The translations under genes were made by a program, and so were the position numbers. From Bidens hawaiensis (taxonomy: Eukaryota > Streptophyta > Magnoliopsida > Asterales > Asteraceae), in NCBI GenBank assembly GCA_021521415.1, contig JAIQDT010014633.1:1-64000 (forward strand): a stretch of DNA of 64,000 bases. Reading direction: 5' to 3'. Below the pieces are notes generated by a model. It had not been told where the DNA came from, searched no databases, and saw only the letters and a program-made list of their open reading frames with translations. This document shows positions 1 to 10,912 of this stretch, one piece after another; position 1 is the first letter of the stretch; each line of letters opens with the position of its first letter.

Positions 1-1188
1 TCACACTCGGCCCGCGATCTTTGGTTCGGAAGATCCAAAATGCAGTTCATATCCACATTTAAAACCCCATTCTTGATCAGTTTCCGACACTGCGGACCAA
101 CCTGCGTAAAATAATTATTCGAAAGCGTAAAATTCGATAGCGCGGGGTAGCCCACACACCGCCTCCGGCACCTCGCCGTAGAACTTATTGTTTTTCAAGT
201 TAAGAATCTCCATTCTCTTTAAACACTGAAACGAATGCGGGATCGGGCCGGTTAAGCAATTTGTTCCTACATCGAACACGGTAGCTTTCTTTAAAAGCCC
301 AATTTCGTATGGTAAACAACCGGTTAATTGATTGTTTAAGAAGAGAACCTCGAGTAGAGTATTGGAAGCTTGTCCAATACTCGCGGGGATCCCGCCAATG
401 AATTTGTTGTTAGCGAGTGTTAAGTATAGCGCGGTCGTGTTGCCAATATTTTCGGGTAACTTTTGAATGAAGTGATTGTCGTTAATAAACAATAAGTCGA
501 GTTTGAGAAGGAAGACTTCGGGTGGGACTACGCCCGCGAACTTGTTGAACCGTAAATCGAGGAATAATAACTTGTTGGCGCGGAGGACTTGGTACGGGAA
601 GTTGCCCGAGAATTGGTTGTTGCTGAGGTCGAGCTCGTAGAAGTATCGAAGGCTGTTGATATTGGTCGGGATGGTGCCGGTGAAGTTGTTGGAGTTTGCG
701 TGGAAGAAAACGATGTCGGGTAGGCCGGTTATGAAGTCGTTGATGGTTAGGTCGGGGCCGCCGAAGTTAAAGTTGTTGAACTTGACTCCTGCGAGTGCTT
801 TTTGGTTTTTATCAGGAACCGTGTCGCACACGAATCCTTTATAGTCTTGGCAGATGTTTTTGCCTGTCCATGTTTTAGTGATTCCTAGGGGATCGTGTTT
901 GACTTTTAATTTGAAGGCTTGAATGACAGGGTAGACTAGGGCTAACCGCGGGCTCTTAAAGTCTGATGGCGGTGGAGGTGACGGTGGTTTTGGTTTTGGT
1001 GGTGGTGGGCACGGAGGGGGAGGTGGAGGGGGACAATTTTGATAATCTGGTGGTGACGGAGGGGAACCTCCGCCCCCACCGATAATTATCTCTATGGTTT
1101 CTCGATCTGTCCGAGAAACCTGTTTGCCATTTACGGCGAAGTTATGTGTGATCAAGATGAAGAATAAAAGGGTATGACCACCAGCCAT
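1..1188 (-). CDS. Proline-rich leucine-rich-repeat extracellular protein (At4g06744/LRX-like), 3' partial, probable frameshift
   Basis: Predicted secreted cell-wall-type LRR protein. The ATG at 1186-1188 starts a hydrophobic signal peptide (about residues 1-20), followed by a Gly run and a Pro-rich extensin-like linker (about residues 40-78). A cap region with paired Cys follows, then about eight plant-type LRRs (LxxLxLxxNxFxGxIP) from about residue 125. The open frame stops at 115. However, a second minus-strand frame continues to the window edge and carries the next expected LRR and a Cys-containing C-terminal cap, including the short motifs LSNNYF and GPQCRKLI. The two frames join at a run of four G at 144-147, where one extra base explains the shift. 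It is either a recent pseudogenising indel or a homopolymer error in the assembly. The C-terminus lies outside the window. Proteins of this class are thought to act in cell-wall sensing or assembly; no function is shown here. Confidence 0.8.
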
Positions 1189-1265
1189 ATTTTTTGTTAA
1201 AGCTAGAAAGTGGAGTGAAGAAAATCAGTAATGTGTTTTGTAAAGATCAAGAGAGTCACGGACAT

Positions 1266-1275
1266 AATAATATAG
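1266..1275 (-). promoter_or_regulatory. Possible TATA box of the LRR gene
   Basis: Minus-strand CTATATTATT lies about 80 bp upstream of the LRR start codon, a reasonable spacing for a short 5' UTR. A second candidate (TATATTTA) lies at about 1313-1320. Position and motif are the only evidence. Confidence 0.3.
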
Positions 1276-1647
1276 ATGTAACCTTTGTCCCACTAGTGGT
1301 ATGTTTTCTAAATAAATATAATTGTTACAAAACAATTTGTGGTCATTTTTGGTATTTAAATGTGTATTTGGTTTGTTTAATAACTTAAACATACAAATAG
1401 TGGTTAAACTTTCCTTTTCTTTCTCCATAGTCACAATAAATTATTTGAAGCCGTGTGAACTTTGTCTATTTTAGATGGATTCAACGTAGAAATCCCTTCA
1501 ATAATTAGAATGAAGACTTTGTATGAGCATGAGAAATAATATAAACAAAATAATATAAAATAAATATTCTCCAACTCTTAAGTGAAACGACAAAGGTGTT
1601 ATACTTCTTGTATATAGGGTTCCCTTATTGTATTTTTCCAATATAAC

Positions 1648-2126
1648 CAATGTTTTAAAAATCGGTTTTTTACTCATATCGGATTGGGCTAAAAAATGGT
1701 ACAACCGGTTGAATCGGTTTGTATCGGAAGGTTCAACCGGGTTGAATAGTTTACCTTGCATTTTCATATAAATGCAACTTTCATTAAAAAAATAACCCAA
1801 AAGTATATGATTTTGAATAAAAATATAATCTAAAAGTTATTCCGTAATAAAAAATAATACAAAAACACTTGATTTTCAAAAAAATAAGCCAAAACTTTAC
1901 TCATTTCGATGTTAATCGCTAGGTTAAAATGAATTTTTAGAAAATATGGGCCGCATAATATCAAAAATCTCTTGGACTTATAACCGGTTTACCGGTTTTA
2001 AACCGGTATTTTAGAAAAAACCGCCGGTTTGATGTTCTAGCAAACCGTCCAAAAATACCGGCCTAGTATGCGAAATCCGGTATTGCCGGTTCAACCGGCC
2101 GGTACGAACCGGTTTTTAAAACACTG
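1648..2126. mobile_element. hAT-type MITE (479 bp)
   Basis: Terminal inverted repeats of about 20 bp (consensus CARTGTTTTAAAAAYCGGTT) begin at 1648 and end at 2126. The ends fit the hAT rule YARNG (CAATG and CAGTG). The flanking 8-mers AATATAAC (1640-1647) and TATATAAC (2127-2134) match at 7 of 8 positions, the duplication size expected for hAT. The interior is rich in AACCGGTT and has no coding capacity. Short minus-strand reading frames here are not genes. Confidence 0.7.
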
Positions 2127-2309
2127 TATATAACTATGAACGAGCTTTTGAATCAGCATGTTGCGACGCACACGCGTTACGGTATACATCAGGTGATTTA
2201 CAAAATGTAATTTCAGTTTGTAGATAATGTAGCATGTAACGTTATGTGATACCTACTTAGTACTTACACAAAACATATTTGCCAACAAGTATTTCCTACC
2301 ATTTTCTTG

Positions 2310-2945
2310 TTTCGGGTTAAACCGAAAGTATTCAGTCAAAACTGGTTAGAACCTGAACCGGTTTAAAGCATTGAAAACTAGAAACCGGTTGAATTGGCCT
2401 GGGTTGGTTGCAAACCGGTTTTGTTTAAATAGATTCTAAACCGGTTTTTCTTGTTTGAATTAAAAAAAAATAAAAATAAAGACTTAACTTATCCAAGTTT
2501 GACTATTTCCTTGTAGGTGCACAATTAAGTACTTAAATGTTACTGGCTGTGAGTTTATTATGGTAACCGGTTTCCCAAACATATTTTCCTATTCAATCAA
2601 ATATACAGAAAATGGAATTGATAGTGATAAGCCATATTTAAGGCATATTGTTGAGCCTTAAATGATTGTGTTGGAAATTATAGTATTACACCCATACACA
2701 TTAATGTATATTAAGTTAGCGGCGCCATTACATCTCCAAAACTGTTTTTTAACCATGTTAAAGCGGTTTTCATCAAACCGGTTCCAAACAGTCGGGTTTA
2801 ACCCGACTACACATAAAAACTCCAAACCGGTCCTAACCCGGTGGTTTACAGCTTCTTAAAACCAGTTTTTGTAAAATCAGGTTCAAACCAGTTCGGTTAC
2901 GTTTCAGTTTTCGGTTTGGTTAACCGGTTTGTATGCCCATCTCTA
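2310..2945. repeat. Degenerate AACCGGTTT-rich repeat, probably an eroded hAT-like element
   Basis: The stretch carries more than ten AACCGG or CCGGTT copies in both orientations. Its right edge (minus strand TAGAGATGGGCATACAAACC) fits a hAT-like terminus, but no matching left end or target duplication was found. It looks like a truncated relative of the elements at 1648-2126 and 58680-59410. Confidence 0.4.
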
Positions 2946-3709
2946 GTGAGTTGTACATATATAGCATATTTGGCAATTTATGCTTCGTGGATCGTCTATT
3001 CGTCTTGATTTTAAGTTTTAGTGTTTCTCCTTCATGTCAGGTGATTCCTTTTACGTGGAACATTGTGTGTATGTTTTAGTGTCACGTGTATGTATTAACG
3101 TTGTTAGCAATGAAAGTGCATGCCAATTTTTACCCAGGCGGATTTGCCGTATTGTTGCTGTTTTGGGATATGGGGTTGTCGAGAACAAATGGGTGTTTTT
3201 ATGACATGTTAAGTATGTTTTCTTTCTTCGTAATAGGAGCCATATTAAAAATGGATGTTCCACTGATGATAAGTATTTTATTCAGGATGATGTCTTGTTT
3301 GGTATTGTCATGTTCTATTTATCAGGTTCCTATAACTGATGTTGAGCAATGCTGTCATTGCCTTTCGTATGTGCGCTCTCATATGCCATTGTTGCATTCA
3401 CACAGTACTGTGGAGGTAGGGTCCTAAATCCCCGGATCCATTCCATGTTTCTTCAAGTACCTTTATGAGAATAATTTTGTAGGGTGAAATAATTCAACGT
3501 ATATTATATATCCATTTAGTGAAACATGTTTTGATCGAATTAATAGTTTTGAGTCCACGTTTGTTATATATGTTGTAAGCTATAGTGTTAGGATATTAGT
3601 GAAGCTTAAAAAAAGTTGCCTGGTGGTTGGCATATATACGAGGACGGGCCGAAAACGGGTAGTGTTTTGGTGAAGGTGTCCTGAGTAGTTAATCAGTAAC
3701 CAATTGTTA
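2946..3709. other. Intergenic DNA without a recognisable gene
   Basis: A 113-codon plus-strand frame exists at 3086-3427, but its translation resembles no family I recognise and has no splice or promoter context. I see no transposon end here other than the CACTA boundary at 3710. Confidence 0.5.
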
Positions 3710-4103
3710 CACTACGTAAAAATTGACCTTCGGCCACACGAAAAAAGTGTGGCCGTAGGCCTTTAGCCACACACATTTGGTTCAGGTCATATGTGGCCAA
3801 AGGTCGCGACATCGTGTATGATATGGCCACACACAGTTTTTAGTGGCCTTATGTGGTAATAAGTGTGGCTAAAGGGTACAGACATTAGTTGCTGTCCATC
3901 AAGAATCCTCTCCAATAAGTGTGGCTAAACGGTAGAAAATGGCCACATGACTATTTACTATGAGTGACCATTGCACGTATACAGCCACATGAATTTTATA
4001 ATAATGTGGCCAATAGGGTTGTGTTAAGCTTGCATTGTGGCCTATACCGTGTGGATATAGTAAAGAAATGGCCACTTAAATTAAAAATAGAGTGGCTAAT
4101 TAT

Positions 4104-4470
4104 ATCATACAGACACTAGAAATTACGTTAAAAGTGGCTAAAAATGTTTGCTTGCCACCCAAACACTCCTTTGTAGATTATAGTGTGGCTATTGTCTTAC
4201 CGTTTGTCACACATAATGCTTTTTGTAATTTAAAGTATGGCTATTATCAAACTTTTCATCACACATAGTAAGGTATTGTGTGGCTAATCATATCATATAG
4301 ACACTGGAGGTTATTGTCAATGTGGCTAAAAATGTGAACTTGCCAGTCAAACACTCTTTTGTAGTTTGTGGTGTGGCCATTGTCTTACCGTTTGTCACAC
4401 ATAATGCTTTTTGTAATATAAAGTGTGGCTATTATCATACTTTTGATCACACATAGATAAATGTGGCTAT
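4104..4470. repeat. Two tandem copies of a 188-bp subterminal unit
   Basis: Units start at 4104 and 4292 (ATCATAnAGACACT) and share long blocks, such as the region around the shared CTTACCGTTTGTCACACATA. Both contain the GTGGCTA motif, so this is an amplified part of the CACTA left subterminal region. Confidence 0.7.
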
Positions 4471-5293
4471 TTTATAAGTTTAACAAACACAATAACATAA
4501 ATTCAAAACAAGTTTACATTAACAAACCTTCACTAATAAGTTATGAATTCAAAATATTTGAAACTACAACTAATTACTACCGACCTCAAACTTTCTCATA
4601 AACTAATCAAATTGTTTTCGCCTCCTTTCTTCGTTTTCCTTAAGTTTGTTCCATTTATTCCATTCGTTGCGCTCGTTCTTCCAACTCGTTTCTTGACTTC
4701 TTTTCATCTTTTTCCATTTCGGCTCTAACTTTTTGAACCTAAAATTGTTAAAATATTAGCATCATAACTAGTAAAGGGTTAATGTGAGGCGAAACCTCAA
4801 AGCACGACGACTATCACGCACAATCACATTAGACATAATGTATACACAAACAAAAACTTGAATCGACGACTTGTTGGTGAAAATAATCAATGTCAACTGT
4901 ACTAAAAAGTCCTAACATGTATTCACACATCGTATCATGGCAAATCAACCAAACATTCATCATACAACTTAACTTATGATCACTTAGTTCACGAGACAGA
5001 TTATAGCATGTACAAACTGATTTTATTCACTAAGGTGCTGTTTGTTTTTGCAGACATAAACTGTCTGTAAGCTGATTTCATCTGTTTTTATGTCTGCTGC
5101 TGAAGATGTGGTCTGAAGCTCTGTAAGCTGAAAAAATAAGACTGTTTGTTTTTATAAGTTGATACTGTCTGCATAAACTGAAAATATGTAAATTATCAAA
5201 CTTATCTCACTGGATAGAAGTTATTTAACATTCAAGTTACATAAAATTATAATATTAAAAACAAATTTAAAAAACACATAACATAAAATAAAC

Positions 5294-5632
5294 TCAAAGC
5301 ACATTGTTTTGCATTAATTGTTGTGCTATTTGATCTCGAAGTTGACTCATGAATTCACGATCCGCTGCACTTCCATGTCGAGCTTCTCCTTCTTCACCAT
5401 TATCTTGTGCATCTTCATCTCCATCTTGAAAACGTACATTTGAAAACGTAATTTGCTTTTGACTCAAATCCATGTGAAATTGTTCCTTGAGTTTCTTTCC
5501 TAATATAACCCAAGACTCTCTGTGCAGGCTTTGTCCATTTCTACCTACCCGCCCAATTTCTTCAAGACATGTTTCTAATAAACATTTAATTGCGTCATCC
5601 GTCCATTGTTGTCGACCATCATTAGTTTCCAT
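5294..5632 (-). CDS. Myb/SANT-like domain protein of a PIF/Harbinger element (112 residues, shortened)
   Basis: In autonomous PIF/Harbinger elements a second gene encodes a Myb/SANT-like DNA-binding protein that helps the transposase reach the ends. Here the Myb-like N-terminus is visible: Trp near residue 10, a helix with LLETCLEEI, and a second helix SWxxLGKKLKEQF. An acidic stretch (EDAQDNGEEGE) and a C-terminal helix with SQLRDQIAQQLMQ follow. The usual segment between the Myb domain and the C-terminal part is missing, so this looks like an internally deleted version. TTGTAG precedes the ATG directly on the minus strand, so a 3' splice site may abut the start codon. A TATA box lies upstream at 6171-6180. 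The absence of a transposase partner suggests this is a passenger gene. Confidence 0.65.
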   Translation of the reverse strand: METNDGRQQWTDDAIKCLLETCLEEIGRVGRNGQSLHRESWVILGKKLKEQFHMDLSQKQITFSNVRFQDGDEDAQDNGEEGEARHGSAADREFMSQLRDQIAQQLMQNNVL

Positions 5633-6170
5633 CTACAATTATATATATTCTTAACAATCATTTGTTCACAATACTCAAATAGCATAACAAAAACAATCAT
5701 GGGTTCACAATACTCAAATACCATAACAAAAACAAATGGCTTAACAAAAACAAATCAAAGGTGGTTTGGGTCAAATACCATAAACCGACACACTCTTTTT
5801 TCTTAAAATGTATTTTCCTAAAGACGAAAGTTTATGGACCAAAATAAAAGAAATCATTTATATATGTTGACTTCTCTGAAAACTACTACCAATCTTGCCA
5901 TATATCTCTGAAAACTACTACCAATTTCATAAATCTTCAACAACTCTCAAACAAAAACAACCAGACAATCAAACTCTAAAATACACACTTATAGCACATC
6001 TGGTACACTAGAATCTATCTACTGATTACAACAATCATAAAGACTAAAACTGGAAAACAAACGGATTCAAGAATCAAAACCCTAAATTAACAGAAGATGA
6101 ACAAAATTGATGTTTGAGAGAGAAACTGAATGGATTGTATGAATCACGATAAAATTTCTCGACTCTTTCA

Positions 6171-6180
6171 ATTTATATAA
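6171..6180 (-). promoter_or_regulatory. TATA box for the Myb-like gene of the Harbinger element
   Basis: Minus-strand TTATATAAAT lies upstream of a pyrimidine-rich leader (CTCTCTC, TTTAGGGTTTTG) typical of plant 5' UTRs. The predicted transcript would run leftward into the Myb-like frame through an intron. Confidence 0.5.
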
Positions 6181-6204
6181 GCAGACCAAATCAGCCCAAA
6201 ACAC

Positions 6205-6480
6205 AACCACCAGAACGAGGTGGTCGAACGGCGGTGGTCGAACGGTTTAATGATGAAGCAGCGGGGGGTCGACGGAGGTGGTCGAACGGTGGTTATGGCG
6301 ACCGAACCAAGGGAGAGAGCAGGAGGCGGTATGGCGGTGGTTATGGCGACCGGAACCAAGGGAGAGAGGAAGAGACGGAGTGTACCTGGAGGAGCAGAGG
6401 CGGTGGCGATGGCTGCCGGCGAGTGGAGGAGCGACGGAGGCGGTGGCTAGGGTTGGAAGGGCTGGACGACCGGTTGTGGA
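6205..6480. repeat. GC-rich promoter-side region with short tandem repeats
   Basis: GGTGGTCGAACGG recurs at about 6220-6290, and a roughly 46-bp unit containing ATGGCGACCG and AACCAAGGGAGAGAG is repeated at about 6290-6370. Base composition is far more GC-rich than the surroundings. Reading frames in it on both strands are low-complexity and not supported as genes. Confidence 0.55.
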
Positions 6481-7674
6481 GGATGAAGACGTTTGAAGCA
6501 TGTTTCAATAGCTTTTGTTTTAAGAAGTTATAAGCTGTTTGCAGATCTTATTCTTTTAAAAAAACAAACTGTCTTCACAGCTGATTGTCTGCGCGCCTGC
6601 AGACATTACTCTCCTGAAGATGTTTGAAGCAAAAACAAACATCACCTAAGAAAAGATTAAGTATAAATACTACAAAATTTACCACAGTAAAATATATGAA
6701 TTAGGTTTCTCAAAAAAAATTTATAATATTTTTCTCATACATACAAAACTCACAATAATTTAACCATTAAAGATATGTACCAACAGTTCAGCAGATTGCA
6801 CAACAAACACTTGTATAATGGTTCTATCTATTCATTAATCTAAATTGTGCAAGACCAATTGGATTGTCTTCAAAACTCATAATACTAACTTTCAGAACTG
6901 GAAACAACCTGTTTGGTTTTGTCATTAGGGAGTTATGGTGTCGGAAAGACAGGCCAAAATATAACTCCCCGAATTAGCTTTGACCAGTGTTTTTGTAAAA
7001 TCATAAAAACTATTCAAAACGTGTCCAAAAATTACAAACTTTACCTTTCTGGAAACTAGACTCATAGTGCTATATTCTAGAATCAAAAATAGTTCAGTAA
7101 TCATCGTTTAACATCAAGTTACATACCAATAAATAAACGAAAACGAATCTGTCAGCAAACTGTTGTCATCAAACAAGTGAAATACATACCTTTTTAGCGA
7201 TGAAAGAAGATCTACTAAGCTTCAATTACAAGAAATAACACTTAAAATTGAAAATCCCCAAACTTGGTTTTTAGGGTTCTTCACACTCAACACGAATCCG
7301 GCAAAAAATGAGATAGAATTGATGAAAACCGACACCACACATGAATTCCTCTCGCAAAAATAATTAGATTAGAGCCCGGAATCAAAAGAGTTGGTTAAGA
7401 ATTGAGTGAGTTAGAGAATTAATGATTGAGGATTATGGTGGGTGTAAAGAGATGAAGAAGAAGAAGAAGAATAATAATAAGAAGGAATGAAGAGAAAGAA
7501 AAAAAAGGTAGGTTAAATATGTGGTCAAATTAAATTTAAGAATAGGAGGGTAATTCAAAATTTTTTTAAGAAAAGATGGGGTTGAATTTAATTTGAAATT
7601 TTGAGGGAAGTGAAATTAATATGAACTAAATATGAATTTAATTTATTTTAAATAATTAAAATAAAGAGTTGTTA

Positions 7675-7716
7675 GTGTATATATATATATACACATATAT
7701 ATATATATATATATAA
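7675..7716. repeat. (TA)n microsatellite
   Basis: Nearly uninterrupted TA dinucleotides with one ACAC interruption. Confidence 0.8.
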
Positions 7717-7796
7717 CAACTAATTAAAACTTATATAATATAAAAAAATTGTATTTTAAATATAAAAACATATAAAAAAATACAAGTGATATTTAT

Positions 7797-8660
7797 AGTT
7801 GCTCTAAAAGAGTTGTATAAGAGTGTAGTAATCAGTGTTAACGCCCAATAAACCATACTTTCATTAGTGGTTCATACTAATTCTTGATCGGTGTTAGTGT
7901 CCCATTATAATATCTATCATGTCACAATTGCTCTAAAAGAGTTATATAGGACTGTCATTAGTCATGGTTAGGTGTTAACGCCTGAAACACACCATACTTT
8001 CGTCAATAGACCTTGATTTGTGTCAATGGCCCAACATGTTATACATTCATCAATGGGCTTTGATTGGTATTAAGGATCATTATAGCATCTATCATGTCCC
8101 CGTTGCTACAAGAGGGTTGTATATGAGTGTAGTGAGCCATAGGCATGTGTCAACGCCCGATAACATGTCATACTTTTATTAATGGGCCATATTGGGCCTT
8201 GATTGTTGTTAATAGCCAATATCGTCTCTATCATGTCATAGTTACATTAACAGGTTGTATAGGAGTGTAGTGACTCATAGTTGGTGTTAACGCCTAGTAG
8301 CATGTCATACTTTGCATTAATGGGCCGTCTTGGGCCTTGATTGTTGTTAGTGACCCATTGTAGTCTCTATCATATCATAGTTGCTCTAAAAGGGTTGAAT
8401 ATGAGTTTAGTGAGTCATAGTTTGGTTAAAGCCCAATAATATGTCATACTTTCATCAATGGGCCTTATTGGACCTTAACTGGTGTTTGTGGCCCATTATA
8501 GCTTTTATCACATCATAGTTGATCTAAGAAGGTTGTATAGGAATGTCATTAGTCATAGTTAGATGTTAATGGCCGATAACATGGGATACTTTCATCAATA
8601 GGTCTTATTGGGCCTTGTTGGTGTTAGTGGCCCATTATAGCCTATTTCATGTCATAGTCG
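7797..8660. repeat. Tandem array of about six roughly 138-bp units in the CACTA element
   Basis: Units begin with GTTGCTCTAAAAGAGTTGTA-like sequence near 7798, 7927, 8101, 8239, 8379 and 8517. Each repeats the order: GTGTAGTGAnTCATAG, GTGTTAACGCCC, CATACTTTCATnAATGGGCC, TTGGGCCTTGATTG, GTGGCCCATTATAG. Spacing settles at 138-140 bp after two irregular units. No coding potential. Confidence 0.75.
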
Positions 8661-8895
8661 CTTTAATGGGCCATATTAGTGCTTGTAATCTCTTAGTGGC
8701 CTATTATGGCATGTGATATGTAACATTAGATATTTAAGGGTTATATCGTGTTATAGGGAGTCATATTAGACCATATTGGGCCTAATGGGCCATATTGGGC
8801 CTTTAAATCTCTAATGGCCCATTATGCATATAATTTTAAATTGTGTCTTAAGAGGTACAACTCGCCTAACCCGTCGATATACATTAAACAAAGGG

Positions 8896-9095
8896 GTGGC
8901 AAATGGGTTGGGTTGGGTCGAAACGGGTTATGGGTCGGAATGGGTTAGGGCGAAACGTGTCAGGGTTGGAACGGGTCAACTAAAAAAAAGGTTGTTATGG
9001 TTCGGGTCGGAACGGGTCAGGGTCAAAAGGTTCGGGTCATAACGGGTCCGGGTCAAAATGGGTCAAGGTCGGAATGGGTCAAAACGGGTCTCGAG
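8896..9095. repeat. GGGTCGGAACGGGTCA minisatellite
   Basis: About twelve imperfect copies of a 13-18 bp unit with core GGGTCnnAACGGGTC. The plus-strand frame across it is a repeat artefact. Confidence 0.75.
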
Positions 9096-9159
9096 TCTTT
9101 TTTTTGAACAATGACAACGGAGGAAATGTTTTAGTTTTATCATTAAAATTCATGTTTCA

Positions 9160-9930
9160 CTCCAGTTCGTTTCAGCACTTAACAACTCATTTTACAGGAA
9201 ACAACATGCTAAACAACTCGTTTCAGCGATTTTTCATTTCGTTTCAGCACTTAACAGCTCGTTTTAACAGCAAACAGCATGTTAAACAGCTCGTTTCAGC
9301 AAGTTTTCAGTTCGTTTCAGCACGTAACAGCTTGATTTTATAGCAAACATCATGTTAAACAGCTCGTTTCAACGATTTTTCAGTCCGTTTCAGCACTTAA
9401 CAACTCATTTCAGCACTTAACAGCTCATTTTTACAGCAAACAACATGCTAAACAGCTCGTTTCAGCGACTTTTCATTTCGTTTTAGCACTTAACAGCTCG
9501 TTTTAACAGCAAACAGCATGTTAAACAGCTCGTTTCAGCAAGTTTTCAGTTCGTTTCAACACGTAACTGCTCGTTTTTACAGCAAACATCATGTTAAACA
9601 GCTCGTTTCATCGATTTTTCAGTCTGTTTCAGTACTTAACAACTCGTTTTTACAGCAAACAACATGCTAAACAGCTCGTTTCAGCGATTTTTTAGTCCGT
9701 TTCAGCACTTAACAGCTCGTTTTAACAGCAAACAGCATGTTAAACAGCTCGTTTCAGCAAGTTTTCAGTTTGTTTCAGCACGTAACAGCTCGTTTTTACA
9801 GCAAACATCATGTTAAACAGCTTATTTCATCAATTTTTCAGTCCTTTTCAACACTTAACAGCTCGTTTCAGCACGTTTTGATCAATTTTGCAGCAATTCA
9901 GCAATAAAAAATCAATAGTTCAGCTCGTTT
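9160..9930. repeat. 73-bp tandem array with a three-monomer higher-order pattern
   Basis: Monomers contain AACAGCTCGTTTTnACAGCAAAC, ATGTTAAACAGCTCGTTTCA and TTTCAGCAC, and start near 9181, 9253, 9326, 9419, 9492, 9565, 9638, 9711 and 9784. Three variants alternate, marked ACAACATGCT, ACAGCATGTT and ACATCATGTT. The same order recurs three times (at about 9201/9272/9345, 9438/9510/9583 and 9658/9730/9803). One short extra piece (AACAACTCATTTCAGCACTT) breaks the register near 9399. Confidence 0.75.
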
Positions 9931-10189
9931 TTGCCCGTTTCAGCAGGTTACATAAACAATACTTCAAAACGTTTTGTGTTCTTAATCCAGAAAACAAGTA
10001 TAGGCAAACGTTTAGTGTTTTCAAAACTAGTATGCAAGTATGTCCGTGTTTTCAATCCAAAACCTGGTGTCACGTGTAACATAGTTTTCTCAAAACCAAA
10101 TGAATGCATTTGACTCGTTAACTGTTACCTAGTACAAGTGTTTTAAGTTATGAGAGTATTTTCAACAACACATGACTCTAAGACCCACA

Positions 10190-10912
10190 TATGAACTCAC
10201 ACACAAACACAAACTTGACCCGACGAATCGTTGGTGATAATAAGTAATGTCAACAGTACCGAAAGTCCAAATATGTATCCACACATCATATCATGGCAAA
10301 GCAACCAAATATTCATCATACAACTTAACTTATGATCATTCAGTTCACGAGACAGATTCTGGCATGTACAAACTGATTTTATTCACAAAGAAAAGATTAA
10401 GGATAAATTCTACAAAATTTACCACACTATGATATATGAATCAGGTTTCTCAAACAATTTTTATTATATTTTTCTCAAGCATAGAAAACTCACAATAATT
10501 CAACCATTACAGATAGGTACAAACAGTTCAGCAGATTGCGCAACAAAAACTAGTTTAATGGTTCTATCAACTCATTAAACCAAATTGTGTAAGACCAATT
10601 GGGTTATCTTTTAAACTCATAATACTAAGTTCCAGAAGTAGAACCAACCCGTTTGGGTTTGTCATTAGGGAGTTATGGTGTCCGAAAAATGGACCAGAAT
10701 ATAACACCCCGAATCAGCTTTGACATATGATTTTGTAAAATCATAAAAGGTATTCAATACTCATCCAAAAATTACAAAATTTACCTTTCTGGAAACTAGA
10801 CTCAGAATACTATATGATAAAATCAAAAATCGATCAATAATCATCATTTAACAGCGAGTTACAAACCAATCAATAAATGAGAACGAATATGTCAGCCAAC
10901 TGTTCTCAACAA
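10190..10912. repeat. Internal direct repeat of the CACTA element, copy B
   Basis: Colinear with 4830-5033 plus 6647-7170 but without the Harbinger insertion. Identity is high but has many scattered differences, so the duplication is not recent. Confidence 0.75.

Larger units (their letters stand above)
5034..6646. mobile_element. PIF/Harbinger-type element with only the Myb-like gene (1613 bp)
   Basis: Terminal inverted repeats GGTGCTGTTTGTTTTTGC and GGTGATGTTTGTTTTTGC differ at one base. The trinucleotide TAA flanks both sides (5031-5033 and 6647-6649), the duplication expected for PIF/Harbinger. The uninterrupted sister sequence near 10390 shows the pre-insertion state, confirming both boundaries. 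The element encodes a Myb/SANT-like protein on the minus strand and no DDE transposase, so it would depend on an autonomous relative. Confidence 0.85.
4830..7170. repeat. Internal direct repeat of the CACTA element, copy A (split by a PIF/Harbinger insertion)
   Basis: The blocks 4830-5033 and 6647-7170 together align with copy B at about 10190-10912. Shared stretches include ATTCATCATACAACTTAACT and TCATTAGGGAGTTATGGTGT. Only copy A carries the 1613-bp insertion at 5034-6646. Confidence 0.75.

Noticed and set aside
3086..3427. 113-codon plus-strand open frame
   Set aside because: No recognisable domain, no promoter or splice context and no compositional support. It could be chance in a region with few stops.
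6220..6533. Several overlapping Gly/Arg- or Pro-rich frames on both strands
   Set aside because: They translate a GC-rich tandem repeat upstream of a TATA box inside the Harbinger element.
9074..9343. Plus-strand frames in the 73-bp array
   Set aside because: Repeat-encoded: monomers give the same peptide again and again.
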